DNA of 32,088 nucleotides from an uncultured Christensenellaceae bacterium (GTDB lineage: Bacteria > Bacillota > Clostridia > Christensenellales > Borkfalkiaceae), in NCBI GenBank assembly GCA_910587825.1, contig CAJUNJ010000015.1, positions 1 to 32,088 of the forward strand, in the 5' to 3' direction. The notes below the pieces were generated by a model, which did not search any database, was not told where the DNA came from, and was given only the letters and a program-made list of their open reading frames with translations. This document shows, one piece after another, positions 7,197-13,953 of this stretch. Each line of letters begins with the position of its first letter. Within the stretch, counting starts at the first letter, position 1. Made by a program: the position numbers and the translations under genes.

Positions 7197-8126
7197 ATGT
7201 CTTATTATATCGGTATAGACGTCGGCGGTACAACCATAAAGGGCGCAATTATAGACTCTGCGGGTAAATTGTACGGTGAAGACAGCGTTGTAACGGGCAA
7301 AGGCGAAGAGATAGTCAAAGGCATTGCCGCCGTCTGCGGCAGGCTTATAGCTCTAATAGGTAAAGGTGAAAAAATCGTCGGCGTCGGCATAGGTTGCGCA
7401 GGCGTTATAGACGGTGAAAACGGCGTAGTCGCGCAGGCAAACAATTTACAGCTTAAAAACTTTCCGCTTGCGAAAAAGGTGGAGGAACGCGTTCATCTGC
7501 CCGTAAAAATTACCAACGATGCAAATGCGGCGGCTTTGGGCGAAGCGAAGTTCGGCGCAGGTAAAGAATACCGCGACAGCATACTCGTAACGCTCGGTAC
7601 GGGCGTAGGCGGCGGAGTTGTTATAGACGGAAAACTTTTCGAAGGCAATAAATCCGCAGGCGCGGAGCTCGGACATATGGTAATAGAGCGCGGCGGCAAC
7701 AGATGTTCCTGCGGAAGGCGGGGATGTTTCGAAGCCTATTCTTCCGCAACTGCGCTTATTAAACGCACTAAGTGGGCGATGGAAGAGGATGTGAGTTCGG
7801 CAATGTGGCAAAGCTGTACGTCCGATACGGCAAAGGGCAGGACGGCTTTCGATTATGCCGATACCGACATAGCCGCCCACGAAGTTGTGGAATGGTACAT
7901 AAAATATCTTGCGTGCGGACTTGTAAATCTTGCAAATATATTCCGTCCGCAGATTATAATGCTGGGCGGCGGGGTCTCCAATCAGGGTGAAAACCTCACC
8001 GTGCCGTTACAGCAAATTCTCGACAGAGAAGTTTTTGCGGGATTTTACGCCCCCGTAAAGGTTGCAACCGCAACTCTCGGTTCTAAGGCGGGTGCATTCG
8101 GCGCGGCTGCGCTTTGGATAGATTAA
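7197..8126 (+). CDS. ROK family sugar kinase (glucokinase-like)
   Basis: A 309-residue cytoplasmic kinase, probably a glucokinase. The N-terminal YYIGIDVGGTTIKGAII is the phosphate-binding loop. TNDANAAALGEAKFGAG (about residues 105-121) is the sugar-binding ROK region. GTGVGGGVV near 135 is the second phosphate loop. ELGHMVIERGGNRCSCGRRG (from about 157) ends in the ROK zinc motif. The C-terminal IMLGGGVSNQ closes the ATP site. There is no N-terminal HTH, so this is a kinase rather than an NagC/XylR-type repressor. N-acetylmannosamine or fructose as substrate cannot be excluded. rex follows after 59 bases containing a hairpin (TCGCT / AGCGA, 8138-8150). Confidence 0.9.
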   Translation: MSYYIGIDVGGTTIKGAIIDSAGKLYGEDSVVTGKGEEIVKGIAAVCGRLIALIGKGEKIVGVGIGCAGVIDGENGVVAQANNLQLKNFPLAKKVEERVHLPVKITNDANAAALGEAKFGAGKEYRDSILVTLGTGVGGGVVIDGKLFEGNKSAGAELGHMVIERGGNRCSCGRRGCFEAYSSATALIKRTKWAMEEDVSSAMWQSCTSDTAKGRTAFDYADTDIAAHEVVEWYIKYLACGLVNLANIFRPQIIMLGGGVSNQGENLTVPLQQILDREVFAGFYAPVKVATATLGSKAGAFGAAALWID

Positions 8127-8185
8127 GCGTCCATTAATCGCTTTAAGCGACTGCGCACTTAATCGAAGGAGTAAATTTTTTATAA

Positions 8186-8797
8186 ATGAATAAGGACATA
8201 CCAGTAATCGCGCTTCAAAGGCTTCCCGTTTATCTCAACTACCTCAAATCGATGCCTGCGGACAGGATGTACGTATCGTCGGGGCTTATTGCGGAAGCGC
8301 TTGAAATGGGCGAAGTGCTGGTAAGGAAAGACCTTGCCTATACTTCGGCTACGGGCAAACCCCGCGTAGGTTACATTAAAAGCGAACTTATAGCCGCTTT
8401 GGAAGATTTTCTTTGCTGTAACGGCAGCCGTAACGCCGTGCTTGCGGGCGCAGGCGGTCTGGGGAAAGCAATTTTAAGTTACGGCGGTTTTAAAAATTAC
8501 GGCATAAACGTCGTCGCCGCCTTCGACAACAATCCCGAAAAAATCGGCGGTTCCGTTGTCGGAAAACCCGTTTACGATATAGAAGACGCGCAGGAGAAGA
8601 TTGCCAATTTAAATGCCGAGCTTGCCGTAATCTGTGTTCCTGCACAGTTTGCGCAAAGCGTTGCGGATAAGCTTGTGGCAAGCGGAATAAAAGCAATACT
8701 CAATTTCGCGCCCGTTATGATTAAAGCCCCGCAGAACGTAGTCGTCAGACATATCGACGTTGCCGCCAACCTTGCGGTGCTTTCGAGTATGATATAA
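8186..8797 (+). CDS. rex: Redox-sensing transcriptional repressor Rex
   Basis: A 203-residue repressor that binds operators when NAD+ is high and is released by NADH, typically controlling fermentation and hydrogenase genes. Residues 1 to ~75 form the winged-helix DNA-binding domain (RLPVYLNYL, then VSSGLIAEAL and VRKDLAYTSATGKPRVGY). The Rossmann domain follows with GAGGLGKA (about residues 88-95), FDNNPEKIG, and the C-terminal NFAPVMIKAPQNV and HIDVAANLAVLS. The length is usual. It probably shares the consensus promoter with the upstream ROK gene. The Shine-Dalgarno AAGGAG is about 14 bases from ATG 8186, a little far. The hydrogenase operon 3 kb downstream is an obvious candidate target, though that is inference. 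Confidence 0.95.
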   Translation: MNKDIPVIALQRLPVYLNYLKSMPADRMYVSSGLIAEALEMGEVLVRKDLAYTSATGKPRVGYIKSELIAALEDFLCCNGSRNAVLAGAGGLGKAILSYGGFKNYGINVVAAFDNNPEKIGGSVVGKPVYDIEDAQEKIANLNAELAVICVPAQFAQSVADKLVASGIKAILNFAPVMIKAPQNVVVRHIDVAANLAVLSSMI

Positions 8798-8803
8798 TGG
8801 CAG

Positions 8804-8907
8804 TTCACAAAAATTTGCTTTGCAAATTTTCCGTGAGGTTCTGTGGTCGTAAATCGGCTTGACGGTCGAAGTAAATCCGATTTTGCCGGTTTTCGGCGTA
8901 AACGAAT
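8804..8907 (+). repeat. Intergenic repeat, copy A
   Basis: This ~104-bp element after rex begins with a near-perfect hairpin (AAAATTTGC, TTT loop, GCAAATTTT at 8810-8830, flanked by CAC / GTG). A related copy lies in the opposite orientation at 20612-20726. The last 25 bases (8883-8907) match that copy at 23 of 25 positions, and the middle GTCGTAAATCGGCTTGACGG block also aligns. No coding frame is conserved. The hairpin may also end rex transcription, but no T-run follows it. Confidence 0.6.
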
Positions 8908-8950
8908 AGAAATTTCGGGCGGTTAGGGCGTTTCACGCACCAAATTTTTG

Positions 8951-8978
8951 TGATATAATTTTTAGGTTTTTTTCGTAT
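8951..8978 (+). promoter_or_regulatory. Extended -10 promoter for the small membrane protein
   Basis: TGATATAAT (extended -10; TATAAT at 8954-8959) lies 19 bases before ATG 8979, predicting a ~13-base leader with no Shine-Dalgarno. No clear -35 is visible. Confidence 0.5.
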
Positions 8979-9254
8979 ATGGAACAGGATAAAGAGCGTT
9001 TGGCGCAAACATTTGCAAAAAGGGCGCAAACGGCAATTAAGATAATAAAAATACTCGTCATCTCGGCTTGCGCCGTTGCGGCGGGACTGCTTATATTCGC
9101 CGTCGTTGCTTTCGGTGCGATAGAAAGTCCGTCGGCGGCGGTAATAGGGCTTACCGTCTTTATTTCGGTAATCGTACTGTTGCTTGCCGCGGTAGTTGCG
9201 GCGTTTATATATGCTAAAATAAATTTAAACAAACTTAAAAAGCTTGACGAATAA
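8979..9254 (+). CDS. Small two-helix membrane protein, function unknown
   Basis: A 91-residue protein: a charged N-terminus (MEQDKERLAQTFAKRAQ), a hydrophobic helix at about residues 23-47, a short Ser/Pro turn, a second helix at about 54-80 and a Lys-rich tail (LNKLKKLDE). Both ends are predicted to be cytoplasmic. No family is recognised. It has its own promoter-like -10 and is followed by a hairpin terminator, so it appears to be a single-gene unit. It could be a helper of the NSS transporter next door, but nothing in the sequence shows this. Confidence 0.65.
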   Translation: MEQDKERLAQTFAKRAQTAIKIIKILVISACAVAAGLLIFAVVAFGAIESPSAAVIGLTVFISVIVLLLAAVVAAFIYAKINLNKLKKLDE

Positions 9255-9269
9255 AACTTAATTTACCTG

Positions 9270-9299
9270 CGGCGGAGCGCTTACGCGCCCCGCCGTTAA
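9270..9299 (+). terminator. Hairpin terminator between the membrane protein and the transporter
   Basis: CGGCGGAGCGC (9270-9280) pairs with GCGCCCCGCCG (9285-9295) across a TTAC loop with one mismatch, followed by an AT-rich stretch with only a weak T-run. Confidence 0.6.
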
Positions 9300-9333
9300 T
9301 ATTTGTCCGACCCGCGTAATATATTAAAAGCGT

Positions 9334-10863
9334 ATGGCACAGGAAAGATTTAAAACAAGGGGCGGATTTATTCTGGCTTGCGTGGGCGCGGCTATAGGTC
9401 TTGGCGATTCTCTGCGTTTCCCGGGGCTTTGCGCCAAATACGGCGGCGGAACTTTTTTGCTTATATATATAATCGCGCTCGTTCTCATAGGAATACCCAT
9501 ACTCAACGCGGAAATTGCGATAGGCAGAAAATACCGCTCGGGCGCGCCCAAGTGTATGGCAAGCCTGAATAAAAAAGCCGAGCCGTTGGGCTGGGCTTCC
9601 TGCTTCAATTCTCTCGGCGTTGCCGTTCTGTACGCAGGGCTTTTGGGCTGGATAATCGCAATGGCCGTAAAAATAGTTCCGCTGTGCAAGTCGGCAACTT
9701 CGCTTACCCGTGCCGAAACAAGCGGTTACTTCTTCGACAGCGTACTCGGCAGTTCGTTTTCACCATTCGTTTTCGTCTGTATTCTCGTTGCCTGGGCGCT
9801 TATGTACGCCTGTCTGCGGGGAGGGGCGGGTTCGCTTGCGCGCACGGCAAAATTTACCGTAATAATTCCCATTGTACTTTTGCTGTTCCTTGCGGTAAGG
9901 GGGCTTACGTATTCAAACAGCGGTCAGGCGCTATATGCGCTGTTCGTCCCCGACTTTAACGCGCTCGGCGACGCGGAACTTTGGATAAATGCTGTCGGGC
10001 AGGTATTCTTTTCGCTGTCCGTTCTCGTCGGCATAATGCCTGCGTACGGCGCGTATCTGCCCGAAAAGACCAACGTCTTCCGCGACAGTCTTATAATTGC
10101 GCTTTCCGACTTTCTGGTGTCCGTGCTTTCTTCCGTGGTGCTGTTTACCACCCTTTACGGTTGCGGGCTTCAAGGCGAAATTTCCCGGTCGGGCATAGTG
10201 ACGGCGTTTATGGTTTATCCCGCCGCAATCACTCTCGTATTCGGCGCAGGCAACGTCGTATTGAATTCGGTTGTCGGCGTGCTGTTCTATCTGTCGCTTG
10301 CAATGATGGCTTTGCAGTCTTCCGTGTCTATGGTGGAAGCCGTGGCTAACCCGCTTTCGGAAAAATTATCCGTTAAAAAAAGCAAGATTGTCGGCTTTAT
10401 CTGCGCCGTCGGCGCGGGAATATGCTTTATCTTCGCTCTGCCGTCCGCCGTCGCCGCGCTCGACATTGCAGACCATTATCTCAATTATTTCAATATTCTT
10501 ATTTTGGGCGTTGCCGAATGCGTAATCATAGGTGTATACGCAAAGCGCATTAACCTTGCGGGCGAGATAAACAGGTACACGGGCAGGGTAAAAATGCCGT
10601 CCAAGCCTCTTATATTTTCGCTAAAATATTTAAGTCCCGTCGCGCTTTCCTTACTGACAATGTGGGGGATATACCACCTTATATCCGTCGAAGGGGGGCT
10701 TTACGGCGGTTATCCCCTATGGGCGCAGACTGCTTTCGGTTGGCTGTTGAGCCTTGCCGTGTTTGCTTCGGGCTTTATTATCTGCGGCATAGGCAAATTC
10801 AGACCCCGTCGTTTAAGCCGAGCAGGTATGCGGGGTCGGCGTCTAAAACAACGCAGATATTAG
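9334..10863 (+). CDS. Neurotransmitter:sodium symporter (NSS/SNF) family transporter
   Basis: A 509-residue integral membrane protein with about 11-12 hydrophobic helices, probably taking up an amino acid or related amine with sodium. TM1 carries the family pattern GAAIGLGDSLRFP (residues ~18-30), then KYGGGTFLLIYIIALVLIGIPIL and the AIGRK motif that ends TM2. TM6 shows VGQVFFSLSVLVGIMPAYGAY. The usual Asn in the TM1 'GLGN' motif, a sodium ligand in LeuT, is Asp here (residue 25). There is no Shine-Dalgarno. A TAATAT at 9317-9322 lies 11 bases before ATG, with no clear -35. The last ~22 codons overlap the converging XRE gene by 65 bp, and the C-terminal tail is very basic. The substrate is unknown. 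Confidence 0.88.
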   Translation: MAQERFKTRGGFILACVGAAIGLGDSLRFPGLCAKYGGGTFLLIYIIALVLIGIPILNAEIAIGRKYRSGAPKCMASLNKKAEPLGWASCFNSLGVAVLYAGLLGWIIAMAVKIVPLCKSATSLTRAETSGYFFDSVLGSSFSPFVFVCILVAWALMYACLRGGAGSLARTAKFTVIIPIVLLLFLAVRGLTYSNSGQALYALFVPDFNALGDAELWINAVGQVFFSLSVLVGIMPAYGAYLPEKTNVFRDSLIIALSDFLVSVLSSVVLFTTLYGCGLQGEISRSGIVTAFMVYPAAITLVFGAGNVVLNSVVGVLFYLSLAMMALQSSVSMVEAVANPLSEKLSVKKSKIVGFICAVGAGICFIFALPSAVAALDIADHYLNYFNILILGVAECVIIGVYAKRINLAGEINRYTGRVKMPSKPLIFSLKYLSPVALSLLTMWGIYHLISVEGGLYGGYPLWAQTAFGWLLSLAVFASGFIICGIGKFRPRRLSRAGMRGRRLKQRRY

Positions 10864-11017
10864 CAAACGTATCAAGCGCAGGCAGTGCCCTTCCCGAAAT
10901 GTAATTGTTTACCGTCGGTTGTCTGACGTTAAGCCTGTCGGCAATTTCCTTTTGAGTCAAACCGCTCTGTTTAATTGCTTCCCGCAATCTCTGTTTTATA
11001 ATATGTAAAGTAACCAT
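10799..11017 (-). CDS. Small XRE-family HTH regulator
   Basis: A 72-residue single-domain regulator starting MVTLHIIKQRLREA. The helix-turn-helix is clear: QSGLTQKEIADRLNVRQPTV (recognition helix) then NNYISGRALPALDTF, and a Cro/C1-type end with DADPAYLLGL. I choose ATG at 11017 over the longer frame because a TATAAT (minus strand, 11029-11024) ends six bases before it, predicting a leaderless mRNA. Its promoter overlaps one of two similar palindromes, and the divergent gene at 11091 has the other one between its -35 and -10. Autorepression and repression of that neighbour are the natural reading. Its 3' end overlaps the transporter gene by 65 bp on the other strand. Confidence 0.85.
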   Translation of the reverse strand: MVTLHIIKQRLREAIKQSGLTQKEIADRLNVRQPTVNNYISGRALPALDTFANICVVLDADPAYLLGLNDGV

Positions 11018-11023
11018 AAATAT

Positions 11024-11044
11024 ATTATATAGGTAATGTCTATA
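11024..11044 (-). promoter_or_regulatory. XRE gene promoter with overlapping operator-like palindrome
   Basis: Minus-strand TATAAT at 11029-11024 lies six bases before ATG 11017. An imperfect palindrome, TATAGGTAATGTCTATA (11028-11044, plus-strand reading), overlaps the -10. The -35 is weak. It is the sister site of the palindrome at 11056-11074. Confidence 0.65.
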
Positions 11045-11050
11045 AAATGC

Positions 11051-11080
11051 TTGACATATAGGCATTGCCTATATTATAAT
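11051..11080 (+). promoter_or_regulatory. Divergent promoter with an operator between -35 and -10
   Basis: TTGACA at 11051-11056, 18 bases, TATAAT at 11075-11080, then ten bases to ATG 11091. The spacer is almost entirely the palindrome ATATAGGCATTGCCTATAT (11056-11074). Its centre is about 29 bp from the centre of the sister palindrome. Confidence 0.75.
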
Positions 11081-11090
11081 TTGTGTAATT

Positions 11091-11366
11091 ATGAGTACAA
11101 ACGAAGAAATAGAAATCAAGTCTTGCGGAAACTGTTTTTATTTTAAACAGCATTATGTTATTTCCGCCGCGTCAAAATATTGTAAGGCAAACTGCGGTCA
11201 TTGTAAATTCCGTTTTCCCGTCCATAAATCACCCAATACGCCTTGTTGTGAAAAATGGATAAAGGGAGAAGATTTAACTAAACATTATAAAGAGAACGCT
11301 AAAATTAAGCTTTTGCAAATGGCGGATATTGTAAGACAACTCGCGGAAATTTTCGAAGATACATAA
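11091..11366 (+). CDS. Cys-rich small protein, probable metal-binding, function unknown
   Basis: A 91-residue protein with nine Cys. The N-terminal half has SCGNCFYF (residues 11-18), then YCKANCGHCKF (about 30-40) and PCCEKW (about 51-56), a spacing that suggests one or two zinc or Fe-S sites. The C-terminal ~35 residues are an amphipathic helix (HYKENAKIKLLQMADIVRQL). No family is recognised. It has no Shine-Dalgarno, and its -10 ends ten bases before ATG. It is divergent from the XRE regulator and has an operator-like palindrome inside its promoter, so it is probably the regulator's main target. A perfect 16-bp hairpin follows the stop. Confidence 0.75.
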   Translation: MSTNEEIEIKSCGNCFYFKQHYVISAASKYCKANCGHCKFRFPVHKSPNTPCCEKWIKGEDLTKHYKENAKIKLLQMADIVRQLAEIFEDT

Positions 11367-11370
11367 AGAT

Positions 11371-11415
11371 CCCCGCCCGCGGGCAAGGTTGATAAAACTT
11401 TGCCCGCGGGCGGGG
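11371..11415 (+). terminator. Very GC-rich 16-bp hairpin after the Cys-rich gene
   Basis: CCCCGCCCGCGGGCAA (11371-11386) pairs perfectly with TTGCCCGCGGGCGGGG (11400-11415) across a 13-base loop. There is no T-run after it. It probably ends transcription or protects the 3' end. The arms are far more GC-rich than the surroundings. Confidence 0.6.
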
Positions 11416-11463
11416 TTCCGTTAGTAAAAATTGCCGTATAAAAATTTAAAAAACTTGTCGAAA

Positions 11464-11497
11464 ATGTTTTGTATTTTAAACATAAATATGATACAAT
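11464..11497 (+). promoter_or_regulatory. hydCBA promoter with overlapping inverted repeat
   Basis: TTGTAT at 11469-11474, 17 bases, TACAAT at 11492-11497 with an extended TGA before it. An inverted repeat, ATGTTT ... AAACAT (11464-11483, 8-base spacer), covers the -35. It resembles but does not fit the known Rex operator spacing. A ~50-base leader and AGGAG precede ATG 11550. Confidence 0.6.
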
Positions 11498-11549
11498 TAA
11501 TCAGTATTAATTTATCGGTACATAGTTATCGATTGGACAGGAGTAAAAG

Positions 11550-12038
11550 ATGGCACAGAATTTATTTGAAGGCACCGAAAAGCAAATGGCGGATTTGCTT
11601 CGCTGTATCGACGAACACAAGGGCGAAGCGGGCGCGCTTATGCCCGTTCTGCACGAAGCGCAGGACATATACGGTTATCTTCCCGCAGAAGTGCAGACGG
11701 TAATTGCCGACGGACTCGGTCTTCCGCTTGCGGAAGTTTACGGGGTTGCGACTTTCTACTCGCAGTTTTCGCTTACGCCCAAGGGCAAACACCGCATAAG
11801 CGTGTGCCTCGGTACGGCTTGTTACGTCAAGGGTTCCGATAAGATACTCGAAGCCATAGAAAAGGAACTGCGCGTATCCTGCGGAGAGAATACGCCCGAC
11901 AATAAATTTTCCATAGAAAGCTGCCGCTGCGTAGGCGCTTGCGGTCTTGCACCCGTAATGATTGTGGACGGAGAAGTGTACGGTAAACTTACCGCAAAGG
12001 AAGTGCCCGCAATTCTCGATAAGTATATGAAGGATTGA
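11550..12038 (+). CDS. hydC: HydC / NuoE-like [2Fe-2S] subunit of the NAD-linked hydrogenase
   Basis: A 162-residue thioredoxin-fold ferredoxin subunit, cytoplasmic, passing electrons within the HydABC complex. An N-terminal helical part (residues ~1-80, with YGYLPAEVQ and VYGVATFYSQF) precedes the cluster domain. Ligands Cys86 and Cys91 (VCLGTAC) and Cys127 and Cys131 (CRCVGACG) match the NuoE CX4C ... CX3C pattern. AGGAG lies seven bases before ATG 11550. It is the first gene of hydC-hydB-hydA, the same order as in the electron-bifurcating hydrogenase of Thermotoga maritima. The next gene starts ten bases after its stop. Confidence 0.95.
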   Translation: MAQNLFEGTEKQMADLLRCIDEHKGEAGALMPVLHEAQDIYGYLPAEVQTVIADGLGLPLAEVYGVATFYSQFSLTPKGKHRISVCLGTACYVKGSDKILEAIEKELRVSCGENTPDNKFSIESCRCVGACGLAPVMIVDGEVYGKLTAKEVPAILDKYMKD

Positions 12039-12048
12039 GGTGAAAGAA

Positions 12049-13941
12049 ATGACTTGCGAAGAACTTAAAAAAATATCGGCTGAAAAAGCCGACCTTATCA
12101 ACGTAAGAAGAATAGTCCGCGAACAAGCCGAAAAACTTGCAGCAAATACGGGTTACAGAAAACAGGTTCTCGTCTGCGGCGGTACGGGCTGTACGTCGTC
12201 AAATTCGCTTAAAGTAATACAACAGCTTGAAGAAAGCTTTAAGGAATTGGGTATAGACGACGTACTCATCGTTAAGACGGGCTGTTTCGGTCTGTGCGCG
12301 CTCGGTCCCATAATGATAGTTTATCCCGAGGGCGCGTTCTATTCCCAGATGACGCCCGAACACGTAAAAACCGTTGCCGAAAAGCATCTTATAAAGGGCG
12401 GGGAGATTGTAAAGGAACTGCTTTATGCGGATACCGTACATAAGGACGGAAGCGTAATCCCCTTTGCCGAAATTCCTTTCTATAAGCATCAGATGCGCAT
12501 AGCGTTGCGCAACTGCGGGGTTATCGCCGCCGAAAGCATTGAAGAAGCGATAGCCGCAGGCGACTACTCCGCGCTTGTCAAGGTTCTTACCGAGATGACG
12601 CCAGACGATGTCGTGGCGGAGATAAAGGCTTCGGGCCTGCGCGGCCGCGGCGGCGCGGGCTTCCCCACAGGACTTAAATGGCAGTTCACCAAGGAAGCCG
12701 CGGGCGACGTAAAGTATGTCTGCTGTAACGCCGACGAGGGCGACCCGGGCGCATTTATGGACAGGTCTGTCCTCGAAGGCGACCCGCATACCGTTCTCGA
12801 AGCGATGACCATTGCAGGTTATACAGTCGGCGCAAACGAAGGTTATATCTACGTGCGCGCGGAATATCCCATTGCGGTGCAAAGACTTAACATAGCAATT
12901 AAGCAGGCGAGGGAGTACGGGCTTCTCGGTAAAAATATTTTGGGAAGCGGCTTCGATTTCGATATACATATACGTCTTGGCGCGGGTGCGTTCGTCTGCG
13001 GCGAAGAGACCGCGCTTATGGCGAGTATCGAGGGAAAGAGGGGTGAACCCCGTCCCAGACCTCCTTTCTCGGCGCAGTGCGGATTGTTCAAAAAGCCGAC
13101 GGTTTTAAACAACGTCGAAACCTGGGCAAATATCGCGCCCATTATATTAAAGGGGTCCAAATGGTTCTCTTCAATCGGTACGGAAAAGAGCAAGGGGACA
13201 AAGGTCTTTGCCGTCGGCGGAAAGATACATAACGTAGGGCTTGTCGAAGTGCCTATGGGTACGCCCTTGAAAACAATTATCTACGATATAGGCGGAGGCA
13301 TTCCCGGCGGTAAACGCTTCAAGGCGGCGCAGACGGGCGGACCTTCCGGCGGGTGTATTCCCGCAACGCATATCGACATTGCAATGGATTTCGACAATCT
13401 TGTCGCAATAGGTTCTATGATGGGTTCGGGCGGACTTATCGTTATGGACGAAGAGACGTGTATGGTCGACATTGCTAAGTTCTATCTCGAATTCACCGCA
13501 GACGAAAGTTGCGGAAAGTGCGCGCCTTGCCGCATAGGCACCAAACGTCTTTTAGACCTTCTTACAAAAATAACCGAAGGCAAGGGCGAACCCGAAGACC
13601 TTGACAAGATTATGAAGCTTGCAAAGCATATGAAAAGTTCTTCGCTGTGCGCGTTGGGACAGTCCGCGCCCAATCCCATACTTTCGGCAATGGAACACTT
13701 CGGCGACGAATATATGAAGCATATTTACGCCAAGCAGTGTCCGTCGGGCGTGTGTAAATCGCTTCTCAATTACTATATAGACGCCGACAAGTGCCGTGGG
13801 TGTACGCTGTGTAAGCGCAACTGTCCGGCAAACGCAATTTCGGGCGACGTAAAAAGTCCGCACGTTATCGATAAAACCAAGTGCATAAAGTGCGGCCAGT
13901 GTATAGCGCATTGCCGGTTCGGCGCAATCAATAAAAAGTGA
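12049..13941 (+). CDS. hydB: HydB / NuoF-like NADH- and FMN-binding subunit
   Basis: This ~630-residue subunit holds FMN, binds NAD(H) and is where bifurcation between NADH and ferredoxin is thought to occur in this family. Domains in order: an N-terminal thioredoxin-like [2Fe-2S] part (CGGTGCTSSNSL, then KTGCFGLC); the NuoF core with GRGGAGFPTGLKW at about 199 and CNADEGDPGAFMDRS; an SLBB-like segment; a [4Fe-4S] site with Cys488, Cys491 and Cys494 (SCGKCAPC) plus Cys534; and a C-terminal two-cluster ferredoxin (Cys582 on and Cys612 on). I prefer ATG 12049, with GAGGTG seven bases upstream, over GTG 12040. hydA follows after 12 bases. Confidence 0.95.
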   Translation: MTCEELKKISAEKADLINVRRIVREQAEKLAANTGYRKQVLVCGGTGCTSSNSLKVIQQLEESFKELGIDDVLIVKTGCFGLCALGPIMIVYPEGAFYSQMTPEHVKTVAEKHLIKGGEIVKELLYADTVHKDGSVIPFAEIPFYKHQMRIALRNCGVIAAESIEEAIAAGDYSALVKVLTEMTPDDVVAEIKASGLRGRGGAGFPTGLKWQFTKEAAGDVKYVCCNADEGDPGAFMDRSVLEGDPHTVLEAMTIAGYTVGANEGYIYVRAEYPIAVQRLNIAIKQAREYGLLGKNILGSGFDFDIHIRLGAGAFVCGEETALMASIEGKRGEPRPRPPFSAQCGLFKKPTVLNNVETWANIAPIILKGSKWFSSIGTEKSKGTKVFAVGGKIHNVGLVEVPMGTPLKTIIYDIGGGIPGGKRFKAAQTGGPSGGCIPATHIDIAMDFDNLVAIGSMMGSGGLIVMDEETCMVDIAKFYLEFTADESCGKCAPCRIGTKRLLDLLTKITEGKGEPEDLDKIMKLAKHMKSSSLCALGQSAPNPILSAMEHFGDEYMKHIYAKQCPSGVCKSLLNYYIDADKCRGCTLCKRNCPANAISGDVKSPHVIDKTKCIKCGQCIAHCRFGAINKK

Positions 13942-13953
13942 GGAGCGTAAAAA

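Noticed and set aside
11464..11483. Inverted repeat at the hydC promoter as a canonical Rex operator
   Set aside because: The known Rex site is TTGTTAA-4-TTAACAA. Here the arms are ATGTTT / AAACAT with eight bases between, so the register is off by one base in each arm. Kept only as an unassigned inverted repeat.
12040..12048. GTG at 12040 as the start of hydB
   Set aside because: GTG 12040 is itself part of the GAGGTG ribosome site that fits ATG 12049. It cannot be excluded but is less likely.
12199..12969. Minus-strand open frame of 256 codons opposite hydB
   Set aside because: It is antisense to conserved NuoF-like sequence and shows no family features.
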